Shown piece after piece: positions 43,801-48,180 of a stretch of 64,000 nucleotides of DNA. The stretch comes from Marthasterias glacialis. Taxonomy: Eukaryota; Echinodermata; Asteroidea; Forcipulatida; Asteriidae. Each line of letters opens with the position of its first letter. The stretch's first letter is position 1. Made by a program: the position numbers and the translations under genes. Below the pieces are notes generated by a model that was given only the letters and a program-made list of their open reading frames with translations, searched no databases and was not told the DNA's origin. The stretch is from NCBI GenBank assembly GCA_911728455.2, contig OU452234.1:4156501-4220500 (forward strand), read 5' to 3'.

Positions 43801-45899
43801 AAAGTTAATTCAAGTATCCTTGAAACATTGTTTAGAGAATGTCATGAGGTGTTAAAAGGCAATTCCTAATAGACCTTTATCATGGTGTGGCCATCTTGAT
43901 TTTCTCCCATTCAAATCAATGTAACCAAACCGAGGCTGGAAGGGCAAATAGTCTGGTTCCTTTTTGTGCAATGAATATTAGTTATCTATTACTGTTATTG
44001 GATACAGGGAACATGACCAAGATGGTGGCAGCATGATAAAGGTCTATAGGAAAAAAACAAGTAACCGGGGTTGGTATACTATTTGTACGGTGGCCAAAAA
44101 GGGACATCACACATCGCAAATATCTTTACAAATATTTGCGACGTTGTCAAATAATCTCGCAGATACCTTTGCAAAACATTGACGACATCGCAAATATTTC
44201 CGCAAATGTTTATGATAATGTGTGACGTCGCATAAATTTTGCAAAGATATTTGCGGTAGTATTTGCGACATCACACAATATAGATAGATGTTAATATTTG
44301 CATCGGGGAATGAATATAAATTTCAATTTGCCTTACACCGATGTGTGAAAAGCACTGTATACTCAGGCAAAGTTATATCGCATAATCTTTGAAAAATGTT
44401 TGCGATAATATTTGCGACGTCGCAAATATTTCCAAAAGATATTTGCAACAATATATTTGCCGCGTCCGAATCGAGTAAATTTATAGTGATATCTGTCAAA
44501 ATCAAAGTTATCTTTTCGGACAGAACATGTCAGCTGTTTTTGTTAACGGAAGTGTTGCTGTTAAAACGTAATGTTTGACTTACTGTTTGACTTATAACGG
44601 CCTTTGCTGGGATACCACGTATTGAACGAATCGGATGCGGTGAGCTGGTCATCCATGATCGTGTTATCCTCCATCCCTAGAGCCACACTAGAACTACACG
44701 TCTGACTGAGCACTGTAAATAAATTCCAAAATCATTTCAATTAAAAGCCCTTATTGCCAGTTTCTTTCATGGAGTGTGTCCAAGACTGAAAATAATAATT
44801 GTATTGATTCTGCAGGCTTCGAACTTAACCCAGGCCACCGAGGCCATTGGCCTCGATGCCCTGCCGAGCTGGCCAGGTGCCCCTACAGAAAAATTACACT
44901 GTCACTACCAACGTGACCAGCATGCCCTTTTTCTCTGATTTGGCCTAGGTCACCCCTGGTTTTTAAAGTCGTGGCTTGACTCTGTGTCCATTGCCACCTT
45001 CAAGCGCCAACTCAAAACTCACCTATTTCCCAGCTTTTGATCTGTCATTTTTTGTTTCTCTTTCTTTCTCATTTGTTTATTTCTGTTATTGACTGTGAGG
45101 CCCTGTGTTCTTTGTGGAGCAGGAGCACCATAAAAATACCCATTGTTATTACCAGTTATTCTTCTTTATTTCGGATATTTATTTCGTATTTGTTATTTAT
45201 ACCACATGTCTCTTTTTGTGAGTGGATCAACAGTCTTTCAAGCTACAGTGTGTGATTATACTTGTGTTGATACTGGCCACCACAATTTACGGTTGTTCTT
45301 ATATTTTACCTGCATATGTTTAAGTTTTCATATCTTACTCAGTGAATTGTAATTTTGCTGTTTTATTAGTCGTTATTGTCTTTAACTTATTTACTGTACA
45401 CTGTATACAATTGCTGTGTGATTCTGGCCGAATATCTAATAATAATAATATTAATAATAATAATAATAATAATAATAGACTTTCCCTGGTCAGTTTCATC
45501 TAAAACACAATTCAATTTCGTTAGAACGCATTCAAATTCGTGCATGTTTCACTTCATCAATCAAATTGGGGTTCTTTTGAAATATATTTATTGCATTAAA
45601 TTTTGTTTTCCTGCTGTCATGATTTTGTTCTTCTCATTCAGGTTCGATTCAGTCATGCCATTTCATTTATAGGCATTCAAGACTACGTTTTCACCATTCT
45701 TCAGTTGAGTTTCTACTAGTACTACTTATTTACAATTGATGAAATTGAATGGTCGACCAGCCTCTTGCTGTTGGCCTTTTATAAATATATGATCTTTCTG
45801 CGATTGGAGATCAAAACAATATTTTTTTTACGAGTATATCTTACCTTGTTGGAAAGCACCACCAATCACCAGTAACGCCAACAAAATATAGAGCCCCAT
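8150..45899 (-). CDS. Secreted multi-domain protein: 4 F5/8C (discoidin) + 3 CNTNAP-type fibrinogen-like domains
   Basis: I assembled 32 exons by splice sites and homology, in transcript order: 45845-45899, 44584-44712, 43679-43761, 43329-43451, 41748-41886, 40778-40918, 39771-39893, 38974-39050, 37733-37843, 36820-36943, 35917-36027, 33937-34154, 31880-31996, 30597-30738, 29935-30027, 28937-29068, 28348-28421, 26725-26832, 25794-25941, 24719-24829, 21985-22124, 20186-20285, 19150-19426, 17382-17473, 16110-16217, 14203-14403, 12808-13098, 11453-11560, 10128-10346, 8858-8983, 8329-8514, 8150-8205. All junctions are GT/AG and phase-compatible. The total is 4263 nt, about 1420 residues. A signal peptide and no membrane segment point to a secreted or matrix protein. 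The fibrinogen-like part follows contactin-associated proteins, and discoidin repeats also occur in the sea-urchin adhesion protein echinonectin. The function is inferred to be adhesion or carbohydrate binding. Exon calls are strong. That this is one transcript rather than several is inferred from the phases. Confidence 0.82.
8329..11560 (-). CDS. Fibrinogen-like (CNTNAP-type) domain 3, exons 28-31
   Basis: Exons 11453-11560, 10128-10346, 8858-8983 and 8329-8514 give residues about 1190-1402. Landmarks are TCYDVKQSGETTDGYYLLDPDG, AECDLDFNG, FNHDSESRTHVV, YIRSVVYENMDVDQL, CKQYIKYEC, TYWGD, YCSCGLNGTC, LCNCDSDTASWLEDDGYL, LPVVQLRFGD and LGKLMCY. An extra intron separates the CSC..C part from the CNC part, unlike domain 2, where both lie in one exon. 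Confidence 0.87.
9262..9560. mobile_element. MITE, ACACCCGTTTC...GGCGCT family
   Basis: Ends ACACCCGTTTCTGGCGCTCC and GGCGCCAGTCTGAAATGGGTGT are inverted. The interior has several CTCTGGAGCG phrases in both orientations. Confidence 0.8.
9755..10015 (-). repeat. tRNA-derived SINE, family A
   Basis: The reverse strand reads GTGTCATGGCCGAGCGGTTA (A box), then GGGTTCGAATCCTGGTCGTG (B box) and the ACACTTGTGTCCTTGAGCAA body. It lies in the intron just downstream of exon 29. Confidence 0.8.
11680..12065 (+). repeat. Two tandem copies of tRNA-derived SINE, family D
   Basis: Copies at about 11685-11875 and 11925-12065 share GTCTAGCTGGTGAGACATCT, TGGGTTCGAATCCCATCCG and a body with TGAGTATACAGTGCTTAA. 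Both carry an A box and a B box of tRNA type, and the flanking CTCGCTGCAAATAG-type sequence is also repeated. Confidence 0.8.
12068..12462. mobile_element. Dispersed element, AAAGGCAAAGTATACCTTTGG family
   Basis: Starts TAAAGGCAAAGTATACCTTC. The right part has ACTTCTTACCAAG and ATTACCAAACGTATACAG. Related pieces are at 9570-9660, 30388-30560 and 43480-43700. Confidence 0.6.
12462..12763 (-). repeat. tRNA-derived SINE, family A
   Basis: The tRNA-like head (GGCTGAGTGG, GGTTCGAGTCCCGG) lies at the right end. The body and the tail seen in the copies at 18725 and 40981 follow leftward. It ends about 45 bp from exon 27. Confidence 0.8.
12808..16217 (-). CDS. Fibrinogen-like (CNTNAP-type) domain 2, exons 25-27
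   Basis: Exons 16110-16217, 14203-14403 and 12808-13098 give residues about 990-1189. Landmarks are SSCLAASNAGYTTSGLYLLDPDG, AECDFST, TEFSHDFEGSVEI, CSQYLEMSC, TWWVSND, DHWSG, KCACGATGSC, DCNCDDDSSSWKQDKGYI, LPVTQIRSGG and LGSLKCYE. The DPDG turn and the CAC..C..CNC cysteine set are those of CNTNAP fibrinogen-like domains. The acidic CNCDDD loop could bind calcium, but that is inference. Confidence 0.88.
13212..13500 (+). repeat. tRNA-derived SINE, family A
   Basis: TGTGGCCGAGCGGTTTAGTG and GGGTTTCAAATCCCGGTCAT form a clear tRNA-like head, followed by the family body. It ends at a TTA microsatellite (about 13503-13536), a common SINE tail. Confidence 0.85.
15095..15300 (-). repeat. SINE family B
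   Basis: The reverse strand has the CCCACATCTAAAACGGACAT body and an adjacent ATGGGTTTTCCCCTAG. The tRNA-like head is mostly decayed. Confidence 0.65.
15405..15673. mobile_element. Long near-perfect inverted repeat (foldback/hairpin MITE)
   Basis: The left arm (GGAAACTATAACTAGTAAAC onward) and right arm mirror each other for about 125 bp each, around a short centre near 15540-15550 (GTTTTCAAGAGACGAGC). The left end has extra ACTAGTAA units. No reading frame for a transposase. Confidence 0.85.
16355..16665 (-). repeat. tRNA-derived SINE, family A
   Basis: The head at the right end reads TGTGGCCGAGCGGTTAGG on the reverse strand. The body subtype with a GGATGGGACGTAAAGCC stretch is shared with the copies at 33405, 38500, 41230 and 61485. 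Confidence 0.82.
16733..17116. mobile_element. MITE with TTTAAAGGCCCAGCTCAACATT ends
   Basis: The left end at 16733 is mirrored by AATGTTGAGCTGGGGCTTTA at about 17095-17115, giving a 383-bp element. A right-end fragment of another copy lies at about 50700-50878. Confidence 0.75.
17382..22124 (-). CDS. Fibrinogen-like (CNTNAP-type) domain 1, exons 21-24
   Basis: Exons 21985-22124, 20186-20285, 19150-19426 and 17382-17473 give residues about 787-989. The order is SCSDYAAAGFTDDGFFLIYP, RCEFSTF, ISHDRAGG, SVVHDVTYGSSNDI, FQYLLYE, VWWEDN, DYWGG, GCLCGQLGNC, NDKR, VLPVTSVKLGG and GDLVCLE. It aligns by eye with the fibrinogen-like region of vertebrate contactin-associated proteins. Two cysteines found in domains 2 and 3 (after QYL, and the second of CNC) are missing. 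An extra intron splits the ISHD stretch from CEFS. Confidence 0.85.
17440..18262. repeat. 128-bp minisatellite, about 7 units, that includes an exon edge
   Basis: The motif TGACTGACGTCACGGG starts at about 17451, 17579, 17707, 17835 and 17963, with diverged copies at 18091 and 18221. That is 128 bp apart five times and 130 bp for the last. The first unit covers the 5' part of exon 24 with its splice acceptor. The others lie in the upstream intron. Confidence 0.9.
18513..18672. mobile_element. Short MITE with AATAGACCG ends
   Basis: Begins ATAATAGACCGCTCGGGC and ends AGAACGGTCTATTAG. The interior is unrelated to the GATCCATT family, though the outer end is similar. Confidence 0.55.
18725..19025 (-). 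repeat. tRNA-derived SINE, family A
   Basis: Near twin of the copy at 12462: the same CCAGGCTTCTGATGGATGAT body in reverse and the same head (GTGTCGTGGTCGAGTGGTTA). It sits 125 bp from exon 23. Confidence 0.82.
19772..19962. repeat. Two-copy 95-bp tandem repeat
   Basis: CGGTCTAATTCAAGTTCAAA begins both units, which run to TTTTTTAACAACTATTGCAT with one or two differences. Confidence 0.88.
21255..21900 (-). repeat. Dispersed repeat, CGGCATAGGAGTGGTACTAA family
   Basis: The two conserved blocks (21265-21440 and 21640-21870) are separated by an insert of GCTGAAA-rich simple sequence. They match 27655-28095 in reverse. Confidence 0.72.
22195..22500 (+). mobile_element. Non-LTR retrotransposon 3' fragment
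   Basis: LPRSLASAAKKSFFFVAPQL, WNSLPATLRS and CKKRLQNPL are the extreme C-terminus of CR1/L2-like reverse transcriptases. It ends in a TAA microsatellite at about 22495-22515. Confidence 0.72.
22540..22835 (-). repeat. tRNA-derived SINE, family C
   Basis: Reverse strand: CGGTTCGATTCCCGGCTCGG B-box region, then TTGGTTCTCTCCTGTGCCAC and GGCCATCCGGTTTTCCTCC. It is shared with the copy at 62445. Confidence 0.75.
22965..23160. mobile_element. Hairpin MITE with about 95-bp arms
   Basis: From ACATATGGACTGGCAATGAG to the mirrored CCAGTCCATATGTG, the two halves pair almost fully around a centre near 23055-23065 (CCGAGGCCGAAGGCCGAGG). Confidence 0.85.
23420..23572. mobile_element. Hairpin MITE, imperfect arms
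   Basis: ATAATGAATGTTTATGAGTG on the left and AAAACATTCATTATTTG on the right pair, with further pairing inward (GGTAAGAATATTT against AAATATTCTTAC). Outer flanks share sequence with the tandem repeat at 23828. Confidence 0.65.
23826..24186. repeat. Tandem duplication, unit about 178 bp
   Basis: TACTTTCGTCAATGGAACAA starts at about 23830 and again at about 24008. Both units run through ATGACGTAGCGTGTAATGGT to AAAGACACCTACTGGTTAC with few differences. Inside each, a 25-base AATGCACGGTGAA phrase is itself doubled. Confidence 0.88.
24719..24829 (-). CDS. Exon 20: fibrinogen-A-like module 4
   Basis: A phase 1-1 exon, residues about 750-786, with RCVAWKNAGYTTAGHYYVY and SAVWCEF. The C...AGYTT.G.Y.. 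layout is the same as in exons 21 and 25, including the final CEF that in the next exon leads into a fibrinogen-like fold. Here it is followed by another A module instead, so two sit in tandem. Confidence 0.7.
24895..25345 (+). mobile_element. Degenerate non-LTR retrotransposon fragment
   Basis: The frame reads VLLCGCEAWIAD then, after stops and shifts, EVHRRQLNFLGHILRMNPTE and GSRRPGRPR, the same LINE C-terminal motifs as the fragment at 34210. A TA microsatellite (about 25153-25170) lies inside it. Confidence 0.7.
25794..29068 (-). CDS. F5/8C (discoidin) domain 4, exons 16-19
   Basis: Exons 28937-29068, 28348-28421, 26725-26832 and 25794-25941 give residues about 596-749. Landmarks are GLGMEDDSIADGQISASS, AAYGRLNHN, QYLLIDF, YYLYVSWDGVTY, FGRYLKINPQSW and RVELYGR. 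The first-strand Cys and the final YGC Cys seen in domains 1-3 are both absent (YGC is YGR), so the closing disulfide is lost as a pair. Phases are 1-1-0-0-1. Confidence 0.83.
26186..26640. mobile_element. MITE, GATCCATTAAGCCCCGCC family
   Basis: Terminal inverted repeats TAGACTGATCCATTAAGCTC and mirrored GGGGCTTAATGGATCGGTCTA, about 25 bp. The internal sequence is shared with the copy at 42388. Confidence 0.82.
26960..27300. repeat. Dispersed repeat, GTGCACACTTTTCAGCA family
   Basis: CCGAGTCAGGAGAAAATAGT and CGTGCACACTTTTCAGCACG recur at 37910-38215 and, more diverged, at 5640-5990 and 4530-4640. Confidence 0.75.
27448..27522 (+). repeat. tRNA-like sequence, probably a tRNA-derived repeat
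   Basis: GGATAGCTCAGTTGGTAGAG and GCAGGTTCAAATCCCGC are good A and B boxes. The acceptor arms AGTGCTG and CTGCACT pair except for one T-T. The D stem pairs, but the anticodon stem does not close well, so a functional tRNA is unlikely. Confidence 0.4.
27655..28095 (+). repeat. Dispersed repeat, CGGCATAGGAGTGGTACTAA family, most complete copy
   Basis: Contains the AACGGAAGCCGTGTTCAGAC block and the TTCCAAGAAGAGGATTACGA block without the insert. Ends near TACGGC/CGTAGATAACGGCCG. Confidence 0.72.
29935..30027 (-). CDS. Exon 15: fibrinogen-A-like linker module 3, cysteine-free
   Basis: A phase 1-1 exon of 93 nt, residues about 565-595, with SIAPNSDV, LAGGWFFDSDG and KYLLN. It is clearly the same module as exons 6 and 11, including GGWFF, but both cysteines are gone. 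It precedes the discoidin domain that has also lost its terminal cysteine pair. Confidence 0.65.
30388..30560. mobile_element. Dispersed element, AAAGGCAAGGTATACCTTTGG family (fragment)
   Basis: AAAGGCAAGGTATACCTTTG, GGTAATTACTCCACAAATTG and ACTTGGTAAGAAGCACTGG. It matches in reverse the piece at 9570-9660. Confidence 0.65.
30597..34154 (-). CDS. F5/8C (discoidin) domain 3, exons 12-14
   Basis: Exons 33937-34154, 31880-31996 and 30597-30738 give residues about 406-564. It is the most canonical copy: PCIEALGMES, IRDDQLSASS, GAAYGRVND, GWVAN, QWLKVD, FKVEYSFND, RYIKIVPVSH and ELYGC. The first two exons of the sister domains are fused here into one 218-nt exon, so one intron was lost or was gained in the others. 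Phases are 1-0-0-1. Confidence 0.87.
31065..31455. repeat. Direct duplication, left copy
   Basis: CCCATTAGAGGCCAACCCGA, AAGCCAATTAAAGTGTAATG and CTGCAACCTTCAAATTCTTT recur in the same order at 33055-33400, 2 kb away. Confidence 0.85.
31600..31860 (+). repeat. SINE family B
   Basis: GGTTTGAATCCCGCTGGGGG head, GTGGATTGGGTTTTTCAGTC body and an A-rich tail (TAAATAAATAAACAAA) ending just before exon 13. Confidence 0.78.
32922..33028. repeat. Poly-T and poly-G runs
   Basis: A run of about 26 T then about 11 G (32922-32959), and a second T/G pair at about 33007-33022, within a G-rich dispersed repeat that also shows near 20560-20720 and 58515-58720. Confidence 0.85.
33050..33405. repeat. Direct duplication, right copy
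   Basis: Right partner of 31065-31455, about 85-90% alike by eye. The pair brackets exon 13 of the large gene. Confidence 0.85.
33405..33745 (-). repeat. tRNA-derived SINE, family A
   Basis: Head GTGTCGTGGCCGAGCGGATA with the B box at 33660-33680 (reverse strand), then the body through the CCATTATTGCTGCG stretch. It ends near a copy of a direct duplication. Confidence 0.82.
34210..34930 (+). mobile_element. Non-LTR retrotransposon fragment (reverse transcriptase C-terminus)
   Basis: An open frame at 34209-34667 encodes STLLYASETWTTNKE, MWMYRRMLRVSHVDRITNEE and KCKHFGHIIR, the typical C-terminal end of LINE reverse transcriptases. After a stop, a second frame continues (NLWKTMAADLLLGRRWHPD). 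It is followed by a CAGA microsatellite (34823-34862). Dead copy in the intron between exons 11 and 12. Confidence 0.8.
34823..34862. repeat. CAGA microsatellite
   Basis: About nine to ten uninterrupted CAGA units at the 3' end of a LINE fragment. Confidence 0.95.
35300..35535 (-). repeat. SINE family B
   Basis: Reverse strand: GGGGTTCGAATCCCGCCGGG, TGGATTGGGTTTTTCAGTCC and CTCCCATACATCTAAAACTG. It lies between exons 11 and 12. Confidence 0.78.
35705..35832 (+). repeat. Dispersed 125-bp repeat, GGTATGCACAGCCGTTTT family
   Basis: GTATGCACAGCCGTTTTTCC, GACTCATGACATCAC and AAGGTCTATT. Other copies lie at 46628-46750 and 54845-54962. Confidence 0.72.
35917..36027 (-). CDS. Exon 11: fibrinogen-A-like linker module 2
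   Basis: A phase 1-1 exon, residues about 369-405, with TCDFLSLS, VIGGWF and a second Cys (VYC). It has the same layout as exons 6 and 15. The intron's pyrimidine tract just upstream reads as a hydrophobic leader after an ATG, but the CAG acceptor at 36028-36030 and the frame of exon 10 argue for an internal exon. Confidence 0.7.
36375..36690. repeat. GC-rich dispersed repeat with CCTCGG iterations
   Basis: GAAATGGTACAAGGGCATGC through GGCCAATGGCCTCGGTGGCC is repeated in reverse at about 44825-44945. The rest is a run of CCTCGG/GCTGCTC phrases. Confidence 0.6.
36820..39893 (-). CDS. F5/8C (discoidin) domain 2, exons 7-10
   Basis: Exons 39771-39893, 38974-39050, 37733-37843 and 36820-36943 encode residues about 224-368. 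Visible landmarks are CHHALGMASGDITDD, SEWLQIQL, EYVVAFSQDGEGF, YRYLRFYPISW and EVYGC. Intron phases match those of domain 1 (1-1-0-0-1), so the two are whole-domain duplicates. The third exon carries an extra Cys (EKCPDAS) and lacks the usual GI.TQGR stretch, so the middle of the fold is altered. Confidence 0.83.
36975..37345. mobile_element. Retroelement-like repeat with hammerhead-type core, copy 1
   Basis: Shares about 360 bp with the element at 39172 (AACACCATGTGATTATATCT through CGTTTCGACTAGCCTGCTCT). On the minus strand at 37246-37276 it has CTGACGA, a 6-bp stem GACTAG/CTAGTC and GAAAC. Confidence 0.6.
37246..37276 (-). ncRNA. Hammerhead-ribozyme-like core, copy 1
   Basis: Minus strand: CTGACGA, then GACTAG, loop AGCAGG, CTAGTC, then GAAAC. 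This fits the CUGANGA / stem II / GAAA catalytic core. Stems I and III are not clearly formed: an outer pairing of GTCTCAA with TTGAGAC is possible. Activity is unproven. Confidence 0.4.
37910..38215. repeat. Dispersed repeat, GTGCACACTTTTCAGCA family
   Basis: Close partner of the copy at 26960 in the same orientation, including the GATTGCTACTGGTATGATGA stretch near its right end. Confidence 0.75.
38500..38900 (-). repeat. tRNA-derived SINE, family A (full-length type)
   Basis: Full structure: tRNA-like head at about 38815-38898, long body, and a 3' part mentioning AGCGCTTTGAGACGCCC (reverse strand), ending at a TAA microsatellite (about 38502-38516). Confidence 0.85.
39172..39645. mobile_element. 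Retroelement-like repeat with hammerhead-type core, copy 2 (inverted ends)
   Basis: Same body as copy 1. The right end (AATCACATGGTGTTACCGC...) is an inverted copy of the left end (TTTGTGGTAACACCATGTGA), over about 70 bp. The hammerhead-type core lies at 39457-39487 on the minus strand. Confidence 0.65.
39457..39487 (-). ncRNA. Hammerhead-ribozyme-like core, copy 2
   Basis: The core is identical to copy 1 although the flanks have diverged (for example TTGAGGCC against TTGAGACC). Confidence 0.4.
40043..40322. mobile_element. MITE, GGGCCCAATTTCATAGAGC family
   Basis: Ends GGGCCCAATTTCATAGAGCT and ATGAAATTGGGCCC are inverted. Further copies of TTTCATAGCGCTGCTAA inside suggest the end is doubled on the left. 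Confidence 0.82.
40381..40730. mobile_element. MITE, GATCCATTAAGCCCCGCC family, with extra partial right end
   Basis: The left end at 40381 is AATAGAACGATCCATTAAGC. Right ends occur at about 40605 (GGCTTAATGGATCGGTCTAT) and in decayed form at about 40728, so one end seems duplicated. Confidence 0.72.
40778..40918 (-). CDS. Exon 6: fibrinogen-A-like linker module 1
   Basis: A single phase 1-1 exon, residues about 177-223, carrying TCIAWVG..., GWFF and a second Cys (GFC). It matches in layout the exons that open the fibrinogen-like domains further on (C, 8-12 residues, G, aromatic pair). It stands alone between discoidin domains 1 and 2. The reading frame stays open only in the frame set by the flanking exons. 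Confidence 0.65.
40981..41195 (+). repeat. SINE family A 3' part with poly-A tail
   Basis: The body and tail match, in reverse, the 3' portions of the copies at 12462 and 18725 (TCTACCAGCCAGGCTTCTGA). It ends in a run of A at about 41179-41196, marking the retroposon 3' end. Confidence 0.7.
41225..41640 (-). repeat. tRNA-derived SINE, family A (full-length type)
   Basis: Close relative of the copy at 38500, including the terminal TTGAGATGCCC stretch (reverse strand). The head is disturbed at about 41620-41640, where it abuts another fragment of the same family. Confidence 0.8.
41748..44712 (-). CDS. F5/8C (discoidin) domain 1, exons 2-5
   Basis: Four exons (44584-44712, 43679-43761, 43329-43451, 41748-41886) give residues about 19-176. 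The domain opens with a Cys and VALGMED, continues through WFQVDLL, SYTLQYSYDG and FARFLRLTMV, and closes with EYYGC. This is the F5/8 type C order: first-strand Cys, LGM turn, W..VDL core, Y..S.DG spike and terminal YGC. The two end cysteines would form the usual disulfide. Intron phases are 1-1-0-0-1. Such domains bind glycans or lipids, but the ligand here is unknown. Confidence 0.85.
42053..42330 (+). repeat. tRNA-derived SINE, family A
   Basis: GTCGTGGCCGAGTGGTTTAG and GGGTTCGAATCCCGGTCATG are good A and B boxes. The subtype tail is shared with the copies at 764 and 52596. It lies 167 bp upstream of exon 5 on the opposite strand. Confidence 0.85.
42388..42886. mobile_element. MITE, GATCCATTAAGCCCCGCC family
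   Basis: Perfect-looking ends ATAGACCGATCCATTAAGCC and GGCTTAATGGATCGGTCTAT. The interior matches the copy at 26186 in the opposite orientation relative to its ends. Confidence 0.82.
43024..43245. mobile_element. MITE, GGGCCCAATTTCATAGAGC family
   Basis: Starts GGGCGCAATTTCATAGAGCT and ends AGCTCTACGGAAATTGGGCC. It has the same family ends as the element at 40043, 3 kb away. Confidence 0.8.
43868..44050. mobile_element. MITE with ATAGACCTTTATCATG ends
   Basis: AATAGACCTTTATCATGGTG on the left and CATGATAAAGGTCTATAG on the right are inverted over about 17 bp, with CCATCTTG and CAAGATGG also mirrored. Confidence 0.75.
44095..44470. repeat. Cluster of ATTTGCGA / TCGCAAAT palindromic motifs
   Basis: At least nine ATTTGCG or CGCAAAT motifs in both orientations within 375 bp, including a perfect 24-bp palindrome at 44407-44430 centred on CGACGTCG. 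The region 44325-44370 is a reversed tail of SINE family D. Confidence 0.75.
44965..45060 (+). mobile_element. Short non-LTR retrotransposon 3' fragment
   Basis: DSVSIATFKRQLKTHLFPSF followed by a stop is the common C-terminal end of such reverse transcriptases. The T-rich sequence after it may be the element 3' UTR. Confidence 0.55.
45845..45899 (-). CDS. Exon 1: signal peptide
   Basis: The ATG at 45899 opens an 18-residue hydrophobic start (MGLYILLALLVIGGAFQQ), a typical secretory signal. The exon ends in phase 1 at a GTAAG donor. Just upstream lies a T-rich tract ending in AG, so a 5' UTR intron may end a few bases before the ATG. The next exon joins in frame and starts the first discoidin domain. 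Confidence 0.75.
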
Positions 45900-46431
45900 T
45901 GTTCCTTTTGATAAAATAAAAAAAATAAAAAAAAATAAAAAAAACCATTAAATAATGAAGTTTCATTTTAGGCCTAAACAATTTGTAAACATTATAATAA
46001 TCCACTAGCTTAGCGAAGACGGAGTCTGACCGAGTCAATTCAATGGAGGGCCTTTTCAAAAGCACGGTTTTGTCTTACAGGCTCCGGCTTATGCTCTGTC
46101 CGTCTCTTTGAAGCCCTGTATTAAAAGCGCACATTTTCCAAACAACCGAGGGAGCCCAATAAGCCAAAGCCAGAGTCAAAACCGTCATGACCGTAGTTTA
46201 AACCTTAAATGAACAGTACTGCTATAAAGTAGTACTAGTACTCTAGTACCTTGTACTACTACGGTATTTGGTTTAATAAATAGACCGTCCTTAAGTTATG
46301 TATATGACGTCACTATGATCATTTAGTACAGGAACGGGCTGAGGTCAAAAATGCTACAAACAATGCACGTTTGATGCTGCATTTGACCTCAAAGATGGCG
46401 GCGGATGCAAGGTCTATAGACGGTATGCACT

Positions 46432-46635
46432 AGACCCAGTAACTGGGGCGCTGTACGCTTTTTTTGAAATTTTGACATTATCTGTCTAAGTCTAAGGCAT
46501 TTTTTTTAACAGAGGTGTTTTAAATCCTCCTGACCGTCGCAGTTACTACATATTCCTTACTGCGGTGCCAGTACGACCGATAATGTCAAAATCTCAAAAA
46601 AGGAGTACAGCGCCCCAGTTACTGGGTCTAGGTAT
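46432..46635. mobile_element. Full MITE, TAGACCCAGTAACTGGGGCG family
   Basis: Both ends are present (TAGACCCAGTAACTGGGGCG and CGCCCCAGTTACTGGGTCTA), with a palindromic sub-end TTTTGAAATTTTGACATTA mirrored as TAATGTCAAAATCTCAAAA. About 200 bp, non-coding. Confidence 0.88.
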
Positions 46636-47934
46636 GCACAATTGTTTTCCTACAGTATGGCTGTTTTGATCTCATTGAGTTGTACATATCTCTAGTAATA
46701 GTATGGAACTCATGATGTCAGATGCATTATATATAAGTTAAGGTCTATATATGGTATGCCGGCTATGCAAATGAATGAGTCTTGAGAGACTTAATTGTGC
46801 CTTGTGGCAATCGAAATAAGCAACACTGATGTGTGTGTGGTCTTCAAATACTACATGTATTTCCTCAACTTTGTCAGTATTTTCAGGTGGAAATATTTCA
46901 CTCCAGAAGAATGGATTGGGTATGACTTTAAAAAAAAATAAGACTAAAAAGAGATGACATGGATGCACAAAAAATGAGCAACTCTGCAAAAAGCAAGTCA
47001 ATTATTTTTTGCAAGTCCAAAACTAACGTTATTAATTAGACTAACGTTACTCAAGCAAAAGTCACAAAAGTCATTTTGGTCCAATCTCAGAGTCTCAGAA
47101 GTCAATGTCATTTGGTCACAAGTCAAGTCACAAGTCTGCACGGGGGACACTTCTTACACTGATTATTAAAGATACCGACTTACATTTCTGAGAAGTGAGA
47201 CTCATTCTGAGAAGTCAAAAAAGCCGCCATGTTTGCTCAGTCAATGATGTGACGTTTGAGGGCGCTATTTATCCTAGACTTGGTTCGTTCGGTTCGGCTC
47301 TCGCGGTTTCGACTTTCAGACTTCAAGGTGAAGTCAGAAGTCGAAACAGTGCGAGCCGAAGCAAGTCTAATGATTTTCTTAACACACGCAATGGTCAATT
47401 TCATAGACATTTTTCTATTATAAATATTAAACGTTTATGGGGTTTCTGGAGTAGTTTCCGACTTGCGTTGGTAACAAGTCATTTTGGGCAAGTCAAAGTC
47501 AAGACTCAATTCATTTTTTGCAAACAAGTCAAGTCTCAAGTCAAGCGGCGTAGGCCTAAGGGTAAAGTTTTAGGGGGCGCACAAGAGGGCACCATTTCTC
47601 CGAGGGGGGCCAATTAGTGAAGTTTTCGTTTGCATTTTTCCTAAACAAGCCCCTTTTCAGCGCTCTTTTGACGTGTTGAGGTAAACAAAAAACATTGTCT
47701 ATGTGAAATAAATACACAAAATAGTTTTAAAAACATTGAAATTACTACACAAAAGCTTATAAAAATGTAACATTTTATTTTGATAATGTTTTAATCTCAA
47801 AAGTTCAGATTTCAAATTGTGGGTGGGTGGGGGGGGCACACACAGACATCAGTTGGGGGCACATAACCCCGTGCCCCCCCCCCCCCCCGAGTCAGATGCT
47901 GGCAGCCAAGTCACAAGTCACAACAGTCACAAGT

Positions 47935-48180
47935 CGGGCGTGGCGTGGCCTGAGCGGACTCAAACTCTGGTGGCTAAGTCGTTGGGGTGTGGGTTCAAAT
48001 CCCTGTCAAGACACTTTACTAAAATTGCTTCTCTCCATCCAGGGGTATGGATGGATACCTGTTTGAGGGCGGAGATGATTGTATGCAATGAATTAGCTTG
48101 GTGCGCTACATACGTGTCAGAAAGGCTTTTTACTCCCCAGGGAGCTGGGATAGTTTATAAGTAATAAAATAAATGGCTCA
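47935..48180 (+). repeat. tRNA-derived SINE, family A (diverged)
   Basis: GGGTTCAAATCCCTGTCAAG and the short-body subtype of the copy at 13212 are recognisable. The A-box part is diverged (GTGGCGTGGCCTGAGCGGAC). Confidence 0.7.
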
